A stretch of 34,683 nucleotides of DNA from Planctomycetia bacterium (GCA_016795345.1 JAEUHO010000586.1:1-34683); one strand, 5' to 3'; shown: positions 13,785 to 22,304, counted from the first letter of the stretch. The notes: generated from the sequence alone by a model not told the origin. A program made the numbers and translations.

Positions 13785-14771
13785 ATGCGCGTGCTCGTCA
13801 CCGGTGGCGCGGGCTTCGTCGGGAGCCGGCTCGTCGAACGCCTCGCCGAGGGCGGGGCCCTCGTGGACGTCGTCGACGACCTCTCGACGGGCAGCGCCCG
13901 CAACCTCGAGGCGGTGCAGCGGTACGGCCGCGTCTCGCTGGTGCGCGGCGACGTGCGCGACCGCGACCTCGTCGGCGACCTCGTCCGCGAGGCCGACGCG
14001 GTCTTCCACCTCGCCGGGGCCGTCGGTGTGCGGCGCGTCGCCGAGGACCCCGTCGACACGTGGTCGCGCAACGTCGAGGGCACGGCCTCCGTCCTCGCGG
14101 CCTGCGCGCGGCTCGGCACGCGATGCCTCGTCGCCTCGACGAGCGAAGTCTACGGCACGCGCGCCACCGGCGTGCTCGCCGAGGACGCCGCCGTCGCGGT
14201 CGAGCCCACGGCGCGCCGCGACGTCTACGCCGTGAGCAAGATGGCGGGGGAGAGCCTCGCCCTCGCGATGCACCGCGCGTCGCTCCTCCCCGTCACGGTC
14301 GTGCGCCTGTTCAACGTCGTGGGGCCGCGCCAGTCCGAGCGGTACGGCATGGTCCTGCCGCGCTTCGCGCGCGCGGCGGTCCGCGGCGAGCCGCTGCCGG
14401 TCCACGGCGACGGCCGCCAGAGCCGCTGTTTCCTCCACGTGGACGACGCGACGCGGGCCCTCGCCCTCCTCGCCGCGACGCCCGCCGCCGAGGGCCTCGT
14501 CGTCAACGTCGGCAGCGACGAGGAGGTCGAGGTGGGCGAGCTCGCCCGCCGCGTGGTCGCGGCCGCCGGCACCGACGCGCCGATCCGCTGCGTGCCGTTC
14601 GCCGACGTCTACGGCGAGGGGTTCGTGGACCCGCCGCGCCGCCGGCCCGACCTCTCGCGCCTCGTCGCGCTGACCGGGTTCGCCCGCGCGCGGTCGCTCG
14701 CCGACGCGATCGCGGGCGCGGTCGCGCACGCGCGGGCCGGCCTCGACCCGGTCGCACGGGCTCCGCGGTAG
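13785..14771 (+). CDS. NAD(P)-dependent sugar-nucleotide epimerase/dehydratase (extended SDR)
   Basis: 328 residues. An N-terminal Rossmann fold starts TGGAGFVGS (Gly7, 10, 13). DDLSTG, GDVRD and FHLAGAVGV are typical. The active site has STSEVYG (about 118-124) and the YAVSK pair Tyr148/Lys152. RLFNVVGPRQ, GDGRQSRCFLHVDDA and VNVGSDEEV are the substrate-domain marks shared by UDP-glucose 4-epimerase and UDP-glucuronate decarboxylase relatives. The reaction is presumably C4 oxidation of a nucleotide sugar followed by epimerisation, dehydration or decarboxylation; which one cannot be settled. Likely cytoplasmic, feeding polysaccharide or glycan synthesis. The start is fixed by the -10 box. Confidence 0.92.
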   Translation: MRVLVTGGAGFVGSRLVERLAEGGALVDVVDDLSTGSARNLEAVQRYGRVSLVRGDVRDRDLVGDLVREADAVFHLAGAVGVRRVAEDPVDTWSRNVEGTASVLAACARLGTRCLVASTSEVYGTRATGVLAEDAAVAVEPTARRDVYAVSKMAGESLALAMHRASLLPVTVVRLFNVVGPRQSERYGMVLPRFARAAVRGEPLPVHGDGRQSRCFLHVDDATRALALLAATPAAEGLVVNVGSDEEVEVGELARRVVAAAGTDAPIRCVPFADVYGEGFVDPPRRRPDLSRLVALTGFARARSLADAIAGAVAHARAGLDPVARAPR

Positions 14772-14854
14772 TTGGCCCCGCGGTAGCCGGCCCCGCGGCC
14801 CCGTCCCCGGGCGATCCGCCTCGACCCCCGCTTCCGCCGGGCCCGACCCTCGCG

Positions 14855-14860
14855 CACACT
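14855..14860 (+). promoter_or_regulatory. -10-like box CACACT, leaderless start
   Basis: CACACT ends 6 nt before the ATG at 14867. Only the key second A and sixth T match the box, so this is a weak call supported mainly by the identical spacing. Confidence 0.3.
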
Positions 14861-14866
14861 CCGGCC

Positions 14867-15571
14867 ATGGCGCGGATCTACACCGGGCTGGCGGTCTGGA
14901 ACCTGGTCTTCCTCGCGAACGCGTTCGCGATGGGGTACCTGCGGCGCGGCGTCGTCGAGCCGCGCGTCCACGTCCTCTCCGGCCTCTTCGCGGCGATGTT
15001 CTGCTGCCTCGTCCACGCGATCGTCTTCTCGCACTTCATCGGCTCCGGCAAGTGGATCAAGAAGGGCGTCGACGCCGCCGGGATGGACGAGGCCATCGTC
15101 AAGCGCACCAAGCGCTTCAAGGGCAAGGTCTTCCCGTTCGCGCTCTTCTCGATGATCTTCGTCGTCGTCACCGCGTTCCTCGGCGGCGGCGCCGACGTCG
15201 GCAGCGTCTCGCCGACCGTCCACCTCGTGATGGGGGTGCTGACGCTCGCGCTGAACGTCGTCGCCACCTTCTTCGAGCGCGCCGCGATCCGCGAGAACTC
15301 GACGCTGATCACCCGCGTCTCCGAGGCGAACCGCGAGCGGATCGCGGCGGGCATCCCCGCCGAGGCGCTCCCGGCCGCGACCGACGAGGCCACGCGCGCC
15401 GGCAGCAAGGTCTTCCTCTTCCTCGCGGCCAACGTCTGGCTGCTCTACGCCTACCGCCTCTTCGTGATGCGCCACCGCGACGAACCGCTCCTGCCGTACC
15501 TGATCGGCTGCGGGGTGCTCGTCTTCGTCGGCCTGCGCCTGCGCGCGGCGGAGCAGGCCCCGCGCGTCTGA
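14867..15571 (+). CDS. Multi-helix integral membrane protein of unknown function
   Basis: 234 residues with about five membrane helices: 6-24 (YTGLAVWNLVFLANAFAMGYL), 36-58 (LSGLFAAMFCCLVHAIVFSHF), 88-106 (FPFALFSMIFVVVTAFLGG), 117-140 (HLVMGVLTLALNVVATFFE), and a C-terminal pair from about 183 to 228 (VFLFLAANVWLLYAYRLFV, LPYLIGCGVLVFVGLRL). Histidines in CCLVHAIVFSHF lie within a helix and could bind a metal or haem, but this is speculation. A basic loop KWIKKGVDAAG...KRTKRFKGK lies between helices 2 and 3. Not recognised beyond that. Confidence 0.8.
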   Translation: MARIYTGLAVWNLVFLANAFAMGYLRRGVVEPRVHVLSGLFAAMFCCLVHAIVFSHFIGSGKWIKKGVDAAGMDEAIVKRTKRFKGKVFPFALFSMIFVVVTAFLGGGADVGSVSPTVHLVMGVLTLALNVVATFFERAAIRENSTLITRVSEANRERIAAGIPAEALPAATDEATRAGSKVFLFLAANVWLLYAYRLFVMRHRDEPLLPYLIGCGVLVFVGLRLRAAEQAPRV

Positions 15572-15618
15572 TCCAGGGGCCCGGCTTCGATACGCCGCGG
15601 TGACACGACCCCGCGTGG

Positions 15619-15635
15619 GGGACCGCGAGGCCCGG
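15619..15635 (+). repeat. Dispersed 3'-end hairpin element
   Basis: GGG-ACCGCGAGG-CCCGG, 47 nt downstream of the stop at 15571, in the same sense, and upstream of the next promoter. The left arm is only 3 bp. Confidence 0.6.
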
Positions 15636-15646
15636 TCGCTCGCGGG

Positions 15647-15652
15647 TACGAT
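15647..15652 (+). promoter_or_regulatory. -10 box TACGAT, leaderless start
   Basis: CGGG-TACGAT ends exactly 6 nt before the ATG at 15659. There is no Shine-Dalgarno. Confidence 0.55.
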
Positions 15653-15658
15653 GGCGGG

Positions 15659-17401
15659 ATGGACGGACGGGCCCTCCTCTCGCGCGTGCTCGGAGGCGTC
15701 TTCGTCCTCCTGCTGCTCGCGTGGGGCCTCTCGATGCTCGTGGGTCCGCGTGCGGGGCCCCCGACGTCCCCGGACGCGCCGGGCCTCGTCGGGATCGGCG
15801 GCCCCGCGCCGGCGCCGCTCGCGGCGTCGCCGCGCGACCCCTCCGCGCCCCCGCGCTCGGCCGCAGCCCCGCGACCCGGGCCGACGAGCGAGGCGTCGGC
15901 GGGCGACGCGGCGGACGTCGCCCGCACCGTCACGCTCCGCGGCACCGTGACCGACGCGAACGGCGCGGCCGTCGAGGGGGCCGACGTCGCGGCGCGGCCG
16001 GGCCTCGCGGTCCACGTGAGCACGACCAGCGACGCGACCGGTCGCTTCTCGTTGGAGGTCCCCGCGGGTTCGACGTGTCGGCTCCGGGCGCGCCACCGCC
16101 GCGTCGGACGCGTGGAGCGCGCCGGCCTCGCCGTCGGCGGCGCCGGGCTCGACGTCGGGCCGATCGTCTTGGTGCCGGCGGGGATCCTCGAGGGGACGGT
16201 GGAGTTGTCGGACGGGTCACGCGTGCCGTGGGGGCTCGTGTGGCTCGGCGTCGAGGATCTCACCGGGAACCAGGACGACGCCGACCCGCACCAGCCGACG
16301 TGGGCGTGGCCAGGTGACGCCCGCGTCGTGGGCGCGGACCGCGACGGCGTCTTCGTTGCGCGGGATCTCGAACCGGGCGCGTATGCCCTGTTCTGCGGAG
16401 TCGTGGGGCGACCGCACCTGCGAGCCCTGGACTCGCAGACCGCCGCGATCACCGATGCGACGGGGCTGCGCGTGCTCTGTCTCGCGAGGGTGCTCGTCGT
16501 GAGCGTTCGCGACGAGGCCGGTGCGCCGGTCGCCCGGGGAACGGTCCGCTACGTCGCGCGGGACGACGCCGGCGGTGTGACAGATGCGGGCACGTCGGAG
16601 TTCCGCGATGGAATCGGAGCGATCGAGGTGGACGGCGTGAGTCGTCTGACCGTGCGCGCGGAGACGGACGTCTCGGAGAGCGGCGAGGTCGAGGTGCGGA
16701 TCGACGCCGCGGGGCCCGTACGCATCGAACGGGCCCTGACGGTGCGGCCGCTCGGCGCGCCCGGCCACGTGCGGATCGAGGCGAAGCCGTCGCCCACGCC
16801 GATCCGCCAGTACTTCGTCCGCGCCACGGAACTCCGAGTCGACGGGACGCCGGGCATCGGAGGCGCCTCGTTCGTCGTCGAAGCCGGCACGCCGTCTCCG
16901 CCCTTACGCACCGGTCGATGGAGACTCCAGGTCTTCCCGGGCGGCCTGCTCCGGCGCGTCAGCGCCACGGACGTCCACGGGGGTCCCCCTCCGGGGACCA
17001 TCTACCCGCCGCCGGCCGCGGAGATCCACGAGGTGCTCGTGCCCGCGGGCGGCGAGGTGACCGTGCAGGCGGCGGATCGCGAGGCCGGGTTCCTGCGGGC
17101 GACGCTACGCAACGCCGCCGCGTTCGACGGCGTGACGCGCGACGTCGTCGTGCGCGGCCGCGATCCCGCGTCGGAAGCGACGTGGATCGGGCTCTGGTCG
17201 GTGCCGGGTCACCCCTTCCGCTGGCGGGGCCTCGGAGCCGACGGGCCGCAGGAGTTCAGCGTGCCGCTCGCGCCGGGCGCGTACGTGCTCGACGTGACGA
17301 TGCGCGGGCGCGGTGCGGCGTCGGTCCCGTTCGAGATCCGCGCGGGGGCCACGACGGACGTCGAGGTCGCGATCGAGCCGACCCCGGCGCAGGGCAGGTG
17401 A
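15659..17401 (+). CDS. Membrane-anchored protein with carboxypeptidase-regulatory-like domains
   Basis: 580 residues. A single N-terminal anchor helix at about 9-27 (VLGGVFVLLLLAWGLSMLV) is followed by a Pro/Ala-rich spacer to about 85. The first clear carboxypeptidase-regulatory-like domain runs about 92-155 (LRGTVTDANGAAVEGADVAA, TTSDATGRFSLEVPAGS). Further beta-sandwich segments follow, with DRDGVFVARDLEPGAYAL at about 225 and PLAPGAYVLDVTMRGRG near the end. No enzymatic motif. It is probably an envelope structural or binding protein, similar in style to the lipoprotein at 10653. From about 16300 to 16950 the codon choice is somewhat less GC-extreme than in neighbours. Confidence 0.78.
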   Translation: MDGRALLSRVLGGVFVLLLLAWGLSMLVGPRAGPPTSPDAPGLVGIGGPAPAPLAASPRDPSAPPRSAAAPRPGPTSEASAGDAADVARTVTLRGTVTDANGAAVEGADVAARPGLAVHVSTTSDATGRFSLEVPAGSTCRLRARHRRVGRVERAGLAVGGAGLDVGPIVLVPAGILEGTVELSDGSRVPWGLVWLGVEDLTGNQDDADPHQPTWAWPGDARVVGADRDGVFVARDLEPGAYALFCGVVGRPHLRALDSQTAAITDATGLRVLCLARVLVVSVRDEAGAPVARGTVRYVARDDAGGVTDAGTSEFRDGIGAIEVDGVSRLTVRAETDVSESGEVEVRIDAAGPVRIERALTVRPLGAPGHVRIEAKPSPTPIRQYFVRATELRVDGTPGIGGASFVVEAGTPSPPLRTGRWRLQVFPGGLLRRVSATDVHGGPPPGTIYPPPAAEIHEVLVPAGGEVTVQAADREAGFLRATLRNAAAFDGVTRDVVVRGRDPASEATWIGLWSVPGHPFRWRGLGADGPQEFSVPLAPGAYVLDVTMRGRGAASVPFEIRAGATTDVEVAIEPTPAQGR

Positions 17402-17402
17402 C

Positions 17403-17421
17403 CCGGGACCGCGAGGCCCGG
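17403..17421 (+). repeat. Dispersed 3'-end hairpin element
   Basis: CCGGG-ACCGCGAGG-CCCGG begins one base after the TGA at 17399-17401, in the gene's sense. This is one of the best-preserved copies. Confidence 0.8.
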
Positions 17422-17454
17422 CGGCCGGCGGGGGCCCCGACCCGCGGGGCCCGG

Positions 17455-17460
17455 TAGGCT
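17455..17460 (+). promoter_or_regulatory. -10 box TAGGCT, leaderless start
   Basis: CCGG-TAGGCT ends exactly 6 nt before the ATG at 17467. The six bases CTTCGC carry no Shine-Dalgarno. Confidence 0.55.
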
Positions 17461-17466
17461 CTTCGC

Positions 17467-18741
17467 ATGTCGATCGGACGATGGTCGCGCGGAGTGGGCA
17501 CGCAGGCGGACACCTTCGCGGGACCCTGCGCGGGCCGCGTCGCGCGTCGGATCGCCCGCGGCCTCGCGTGCGCGATCGCGGGCGTCCTCGTCGTCGCGGG
17601 CGTGCCCGCGCGCGCGGAGCCGCCGCACGCTCCGGTGGGCGGCGCGCCGGCCGCCGCGGCACCGGAGGTCCCGGAGCTGCCGGGCCCGTTCGCGCCGCTC
17701 GAGGTGCAACTCGCCGTGTCGGACCTCGTCGTCGAGGGGACGGTCGGCGACGCGACGACGTCGCCCGTCCACGGCGTCGGCTTCGACGTGCGGCGGACCG
17801 TCGCCGGGACGCCGGTCGGCGCGCGGCTCGTGGTCGCGGTCCCCGACGAGGAGGCGTCGCTGCGCCACGCCGACCTCGCCGGCCCGCGCGGGACCGCGCT
17901 GCTGCTGCTCCTGCAGCGGGCGCGGCCCACGGACGCGGCGTTCACGCTGGTGACGAGCTTCGACCTCGCGCGCGTCGAGGCCGCCGGCGTCGCGCTCGAC
18001 GGCCGGCCCGGCGCCGCGGCGGACCACGTCGAGGGCGTCGCGTTCTTCGCGCGGCTCGCGGGCGACCGCGACGCGCCCGCGCGCGACGCCGCGCGTTGGG
18101 CCGAGGGCCTGCGGGGCGGCAATGCGTTCGTCCAGCAGAACCTGCTGCTGCGCGTCGACGGCTACGCGGCGCTCGGCCTCTCGACGGGAGCCGTGGGCCC
18201 GCGGGCGCTCGCGGCGCGCGCGACGGCCGCGCCGGACCTCCTGCGCGCGGTCGTGGACGCCGCGCGCGGCGAGCCGGGGCCCCATCCGTGGGCGCTCGGG
18301 CCCGCGTACCGCTCGCTCCGGGCGCTCGCGCCCGACGCGGCGTCCGCCGCGGAGGCCGCGCTCGCGACGGGCCTCGCGTCGCGCGACGGGGCCGTGCTGG
18401 CGCCGGCGTTGCGCGCGGCGGCGCGGCTGGGGCTCGTGGGGGCCGTCGAGCGGGCGTGGGCCCTCGTCGGCGACCCGGCGATCGACGACGCGCTGCGCGC
18501 GACCGCGCTCTCGGCGCTCGGCGAGGCGGCGCTCGCGTCCGCGCCGCAGCGGGCCGCGCTGCGCGCGCGGGCCGACCTGACCGCGCTGCTGCGGAAGGCG
18601 TTGGGGCGGCCGGCGCTGCGCGCGGCCGCGCTCGAGGCGCTCGAGGCGATCCACCGCGACGGCCGCGTGACGATCACGGCGCGCAACGAGGCGCTGTGGA
18701 TCGGCGGGTGGGAGCCGGCGAGGCCCGCGTCGCCGCGGTGA
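17467..18741 (+). CDS. Exported HEAT-like alpha-helical protein
   Basis: 424 residues. A long basic N-region (about 1-34) is followed by the hydrophobic LACAIAGVLVVAGVPARA, a signal peptide cleaved near ARA-EP. Residues about 75-175 are a beta-rich domain (LAVSDLVVEGTVGDA, GARLVVAVPDEEA, LLLLLQRARPTDAAFTLVTS). It resembles the domain in proteins that report on a transport or stability cost of a module, but I cannot name it. Residues about 200-410 are Ala/Leu-rich paired helices of HEAT type (DDALRATALSALGEAALA, RPALRAAALEALEAIHRDG). Probably a periplasmic scaffold. Start fixed by the -10 box; a shorter start is not excluded given the long N-region. Confidence 0.72.
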   Translation: MSIGRWSRGVGTQADTFAGPCAGRVARRIARGLACAIAGVLVVAGVPARAEPPHAPVGGAPAAAAPEVPELPGPFAPLEVQLAVSDLVVEGTVGDATTSPVHGVGFDVRRTVAGTPVGARLVVAVPDEEASLRHADLAGPRGTALLLLLQRARPTDAAFTLVTSFDLARVEAAGVALDGRPGAAADHVEGVAFFARLAGDRDAPARDAARWAEGLRGGNAFVQQNLLLRVDGYAALGLSTGAVGPRALAARATAAPDLLRAVVDAARGEPGPHPWALGPAYRSLRALAPDAASAAEAALATGLASRDGAVLAPALRAAARLGLVGAVERAWALVGDPAIDDALRATALSALGEAALASAPQRAALRARADLTALLRKALGRPALRAAALEALEAIHRDGRVTITARNEALWIGGWEPARPASPR

Positions 18742-18753
18742 CGTCGTCGTCGG

Positions 18754-18771
18754 CCGGGCCTCGCGTCCCGG
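18754..18771 (-). repeat. Dispersed 3'-end hairpin element between convergent genes
   Basis: In minus sense CCGGG-ACGCGAGG-CCCGG. It lies 36 nt downstream of the minus-strand GAF gene (18808) in its sense, and 12 nt after the convergent stop at 18741. Confidence 0.7.
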
Positions 18772-18807
18772 GAGGGTGGCCGCGTCCCGTGGCGAGCCGG
18801 CGGACGG

Positions 18808-19287
18808 CTACTTCGCGGGCGGCGCCGGCGGCGGCGCGTCGAGCAGCGACCCGAGGGCGCCCGCGACCATCTTGAGGAAGGCGTGGTCGTCGGCGCTGAA
18901 CGCATCGACCTTGTCGCTGTCGATGTCGATCTGGCCGACGATCTTCCCGTGGGCGCGGATGAGCACGACGATCTCGCTGCGCGTCGTGGTCGAGCACGCG
19001 AGGTAGTTGGCGCGCTCGCGGACGTCCGGGACGACCTGGTCGCGGCCCTCGGCGACGGCGGTGCCGCAGACGCCCTGGCCGACCTTGATCCGGGTGTGTT
19101 CGGTGGGGGGGCCGACGAACGGTCCGAGGACCAACTCGTCGTCCTCGAGCCAGTAGATCCCCGTCCACCCGGCCTGCGGGAGCCGCTGGTGGATCGCCTC
19201 GACGACGACCTTGCCGAGGTCGTTCCGGTCGGTCTTGCAGGTCGCGCACTCGGCGATCGCGGCGAGGATGGGGGAGATGTCGGCCAA
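18808..19287 (-). CDS. GAF-domain protein related to free-methionine-(R)-sulfoxide reductase
   Basis: 159 residues from a TTG at 19287; the frame is open further upstream but without domain content, and no ATG/GTG fits, so the start is uncertain. The domain matches the fRMsr-type GAF family: GWTGIYWLEDDELVLGPFVG, IKVGQGVCGTAV, VVPDVRERANYLAC, SEIVVLI, GQIDIDSDKVDAFS. In that family three cysteines act together in reducing free Met-R-sulfoxide. The cysteines of GVCG and LAC are present, but the one expected a few residues before GVCG is Thr (EHTRI). A CATC pair near the N-terminus could compensate. It may be a reductase with altered recycling or a GAF sensor only. A CACAAT sequence upstream (19314-19319) could be its -10 box. 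Confidence 0.75.
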   Translation of the reverse strand: MADISPILAAIAECATCKTDRNDLGKVVVEAIHQRLPQAGWTGIYWLEDDELVLGPFVGPPTEHTRIKVGQGVCGTAVAEGRDQVVPDVRERANYLACSTTTRSEIVVLIRAHGKIVGQIDIDSDKVDAFSADDHAFLKMVAGALGSLLDAPPPAPPAK

Positions 19288-19480
19288 CGGGGTCCGTCCG
19301 GGGGGAGCCCCCCATTGTGCGGCAGGGACGGGCGCCGGGGGAGCGCCGGGGAGGGCGGAAGGGCCGGTCAATCGGCGCCGGAGGGCCCGGGGGGGCGTGG
19401 CGGGTCGGGCGCCGGACGCGTCGCGGGGCGGCGAGGGCGGCGCCACGGCGTCGGCCGTTCCGGTCCGGGAGGGGGCCCGG

Positions 19481-19486
19481 TACCCT
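19481..19486 (+). promoter_or_regulatory. -10 box TACCCT, leaderless start
   Basis: CCGG-TACCCT ends exactly 6 nt before the ATG at 19493. The intervening GCGGGG is not a convincing Shine-Dalgarno at zero spacing. Confidence 0.5.
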
Positions 19487-19492
19487 GCGGGG

Positions 19493-20347
19493 ATGAAGGT
19501 CTTCATCGCCGTCGACATGGAGGGCGCCACCGGGGTCGCCCATCGCGAGCACCTCCTGCCCGGGGGGAACGACTACGAGAAGGCGCGCCGCTGGCTGACG
19601 AGCGACGTGAACGCCGCGGTCGAGGGCGCGGTGGCCGCGGGCGCGACCGAGGTCTACGTCAACGACGGCCACGGGAACATGCGCAACCTGCTGCTCGACG
19701 AGCTGCACCCGGCGGCGCGGCTGGTGGTGGGGCCGGCGCAGGCGAAGAACAAGCCGCTGGTGCAGGTGACGGGCATCGAGGCCGGCGGGTTCGAGGCGGC
19801 GATGCTCGTCGGGTTCCACAGCCGCGCGGGCACGCCCGGCGGGCTGCTCTCGCACACGTGGGTCGGGATGCTCGTGCACGAGATCCGGCTGCAGGGGCAG
19901 GTGGCGGGCGAGACGTTGCTCGACGCGGCGATCGTGGGCCACTACGGCACGCCGGTGGTGCTCGTGACGGGCGCGGACGACGTGTGCCGCGAGGCGAAGG
20001 CCGACCTCGGGGCCGACCTCGCGACGGTCGAGGTGAAGCAGGTGCTCGGGCCGTCGGCCTGCGCGACGCTGACGCCGAAGCGCACGTTCCCGATGATCAA
20101 GGCGGCGGCGGAGCAGGCGGTGCGCGCGCGGCACCAGCGCAAGCCGTGGACGACGCGAGGCCCGGTGACGATGGACGTCGAGTTCCACCGGCGCGAGATG
20201 GCGCAGCGCGCGCTCGACACGGGGCTCGGCGCCGCGGTCGGCGACCGCTGCGTGCGGTACACGGGGCCCGACGTGCCGTCGGCGTCGCGGGACCTCTGGC
20301 GCGGCCTCGAGGAAGCGCTCCGCGAGGACGGCTCCTTCCTGAAGTAG
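19493..20347 (+). CDS. M55 family D-aminopeptidase (DppA-like)
   Basis: 284 residues, the usual length. Zinc-site residues of the M55 family are visible: Asp8 and Glu10 in IAVDMEG, His60 in VNDGHG, His109 in LVGFHSRAGTPGG, and Glu140 in GQVAGE, in the same order as Asp8, Glu10, His60, His104 and Glu133 of Bacillus subtilis DppA. The family forms a decameric self-compartmentalising peptidase that cleaves N-terminal D-residues such as D-Ala-D-Ala, so a role in recycling wall-derived D-peptides is likely. No transporter gene is adjacent. The ATG follows a -10 box by 6 nt. The core of the dispersed element (20155-20165) is present without its left arm. Confidence 0.92.
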   Translation: MKVFIAVDMEGATGVAHREHLLPGGNDYEKARRWLTSDVNAAVEGAVAAGATEVYVNDGHGNMRNLLLDELHPAARLVVGPAQAKNKPLVQVTGIEAGGFEAAMLVGFHSRAGTPGGLLSHTWVGMLVHEIRLQGQVAGETLLDAAIVGHYGTPVVLVTGADDVCREAKADLGADLATVEVKQVLGPSACATLTPKRTFPMIKAAAEQAVRARHQRKPWTTRGPVTMDVEFHRREMAQRALDTGLGAAVGDRCVRYTGPDVPSASRDLWRGLEEALREDGSFLK

Positions 20348-20365
20348 CCCGCCCGCCGCGCGCTC

Positions 20366-22237
20366 CTACGCCCCCAACCGTCGCAGGGCCTTCGCCGCGC
20401 GGTAGCGCACCCGGGCGTCGGCGTCCTTCGTGAGCGGCGCGAGGACTTCCTTCGCCTTCGCCTTGTCGCCGACGACGGCGCCCAGCGCATCGATCGCCGC
20501 GAGGCGGCGGAGGACGGGGGCTTCCACGCGGGAGCCCATGGCCCGCACCTCGAGGGCCTCTCGGACGAACGGCCACCCGGCGGCGTGTTCGGCACGTTCG
20601 GCCGCGTCCGGCTCCCACGCCGGTTCGGGGGGGTGAATCGCGTACGGCGTCGCGATGGCGATGATCGAGGCGGGGGCGTCGCCGACCGTCGCGATCGCCC
20701 GTAGCAGCAGGGTCGCCAGGACGGCGTCGTCGCGGGGGGCGGGCGATGCGAGGGCCGCTTCGAGTGTCGCGGGCGGGACCAGACCCGGGCGCTGGAGGTC
20801 GATGACGACCGCCGCGGCGACGCGTTGGTCGGCGGGCCGGGCACGTGGGGAGAGCGCTCGCCGCATCACCCGCTGGGCGAGGACGCGCTCGTCGTCGGCG
20901 AGGAGCGCCGTCGGCAGGTGATGCGCGAGCCACGCCAACGCGATGCACGGGCTGGCGGTCGCGCTGGCGTCGCCACGCTCCGCAGCCGCGTCGCCCGAAG
21001 GGCCGGATCCGGAGCCGGCCTCCGGCTCCGCCGGCAAGAGGAGTTCGCGCGATGCGGCGGAGTTCCGGGCCGCGGCGGCGAAGAGCCTCGGCAGCGCCGG
21101 GGCCGCGGCCGCCGCGAACGTCGCGTCCCGCCCGATCGCGAACACGACCGACGGGTCGATCGGGCGCTCCGACCGGGGCGAGGACCGCGCCGCCAGCTCG
21201 CGCGCCCAAGCGCTCGCGACCTCGTCGCGTGCACCGACGTCGAGCAGGTATCGGACCTGCACGCCGTCGAGGTGCTCCGGCATGGGATGGCTCGCGAGCA
21301 CCAGCGCACGGGCGGCCACCCCCAGGCTCCTCGCCGCGAAGAGGGCGTGGTTCCGTGTGACGCGGAACGGCGCGGCCTCGGGTTCGAGGGTCACTTGTTC
21401 GGCCTCGGACTCGGGCATCCGCGCGGCCGCGTCGAGGACGGCGGCGCGAGTGTCGGCGTCGTGCGGGGCGCCGACGCCGATCAGCATGAAACCCGCGAAC
21501 CGCACGACCGGGGACGGGGCCGCGAGGAGCGGGCGGAGGGTGCCGGCCGAGGCGGTGCCGTCGTCCGTCGCCTCCACGCCCGTGACGGCCGAGCGACCGA
21601 TGATGGTGACGACGGCGGCGGCGGTGCGCGCCGTCGCAGCGTCCCCCGAGGCCATCCAGGGCCGTGCGACCGCGAGGAGGCCGAGTCCATCGCCGAGCCC
21701 GGTGTCCATCGCGAACTCGCCGTACGGCGCGCGCAGGCGCAGGAGCGGGAGTCCGAGCAACGCCGCGCGCATCGTGTCCGCGGACGCGGTGCTGGCCGTG
21801 GCGAACGCGACCGCGAGGTCGGTGCGCGTGACGGCCGCGCCGAGCGAGCCCAGGAACCGGAACACCTCGTCGTGGAACGCGAGGCCCGCCGCGGACATCG
21901 TCGTCCACGCCTTCGCGGCGTCCTCCTGGCCGCGACGGCCGAGGAGGCGCAGCGCGCGGACGGCGGCCGCGCGCACCGTCGCGTCCTCGTCGCGCGTGGC
22001 GTCGAGCAGGACGGGCACCGCGACAGCCGCCTCCGGGTACCGCGTGCCGAGCGTCTCCGCGGCCTTCGCCCGCGTCGCGGGCTCGGGGGCCTCGAGGCCC
22101 GCGGCGATCGTCGCGACGTCGCTCGCGGCGGCAGGCGGGGCCGGCGCGTCGCCTGCGCGTGCGGGGCGGAGGACGGCGGTGGCGGCGAGTGCCACGAGCG
22201 CCGCGAAGAGGGTGGGTGTGATCGAGCGCCGGTTCAT
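20366..22237 (-). CDS. Secreted HEAT-repeat protein, paralogue 1
   Basis: 623 residues; ATG at 22237 with GGGAGG six bases upstream. Signal peptide about 1-29 (LFAALVALAATAVLRPARA). HEAT repeats follow at about 40-110 (DVATIAAGLEAPEPATRAKA, PVLLDATRDEDATVRAAAV). The middle (about 125-520) is diverged Ala/Leu-rich helical sequence. The last about 50 residues form a further HEAT unit (VLRRLAAIDALGAV ... DARVRYRAAKALRRLGA) almost identical in all three paralogues. Probably a periplasmic scaffold; no enzyme motif. It converges on the D-aminopeptidase gene with 18 nt between stops, and has its own promoter. Confidence 0.85.
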   Translation of the reverse strand: MNRRSITPTLFAALVALAATAVLRPARAGDAPAPPAAASDVATIAAGLEAPEPATRAKAAETLGTRYPEAAVAVPVLLDATRDEDATVRAAAVRALRLLGRRGQEDAAKAWTTMSAAGLAFHDEVFRFLGSLGAAVTRTDLAVAFATASTASADTMRAALLGLPLLRLRAPYGEFAMDTGLGDGLGLLAVARPWMASGDAATARTAAAVVTIIGRSAVTGVEATDDGTASAGTLRPLLAAPSPVVRFAGFMLIGVGAPHDADTRAAVLDAAARMPESEAEQVTLEPEAAPFRVTRNHALFAARSLGVAARALVLASHPMPEHLDGVQVRYLLDVGARDEVASAWARELAARSSPRSERPIDPSVVFAIGRDATFAAAAAPALPRLFAAAARNSAASRELLLPAEPEAGSGSGPSGDAAAERGDASATASPCIALAWLAHHLPTALLADDERVLAQRVMRRALSPRARPADQRVAAAVVIDLQRPGLVPPATLEAALASPAPRDDAVLATLLLRAIATVGDAPASIIAIATPYAIHPPEPAWEPDAAERAEHAAGWPFVREALEVRAMGSRVEAPVLRRLAAIDALGAVVGDKAKAKEVLAPLTKDADARVRYRAAKALRRLGA

Positions 22238-22258
22238 CTCGTTCCTCCCGAGACGCGG

Positions 22259-22264
22259 AGGATA
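22259..22264 (-). promoter_or_regulatory. -10 box TATCCT of HEAT paralogue 1
   Basis: GG-TATCCT, 21 nt before the ATG at 22237, with a Shine-Dalgarno in the leader. It matches the equivalent sites of the other two paralogues. Confidence 0.5.
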
Positions 22265-22304
22265 CCCATCCGGCGCGGATCGGGCCTCGCGTCGTCGTCG
22301 CCCG

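Noticed and set aside
9351-14729. A 1792-codon open frame on the minus strand
   Set aside because: Overlaps five plus-strand genes with clear domains; composition is typical of antisense frames.
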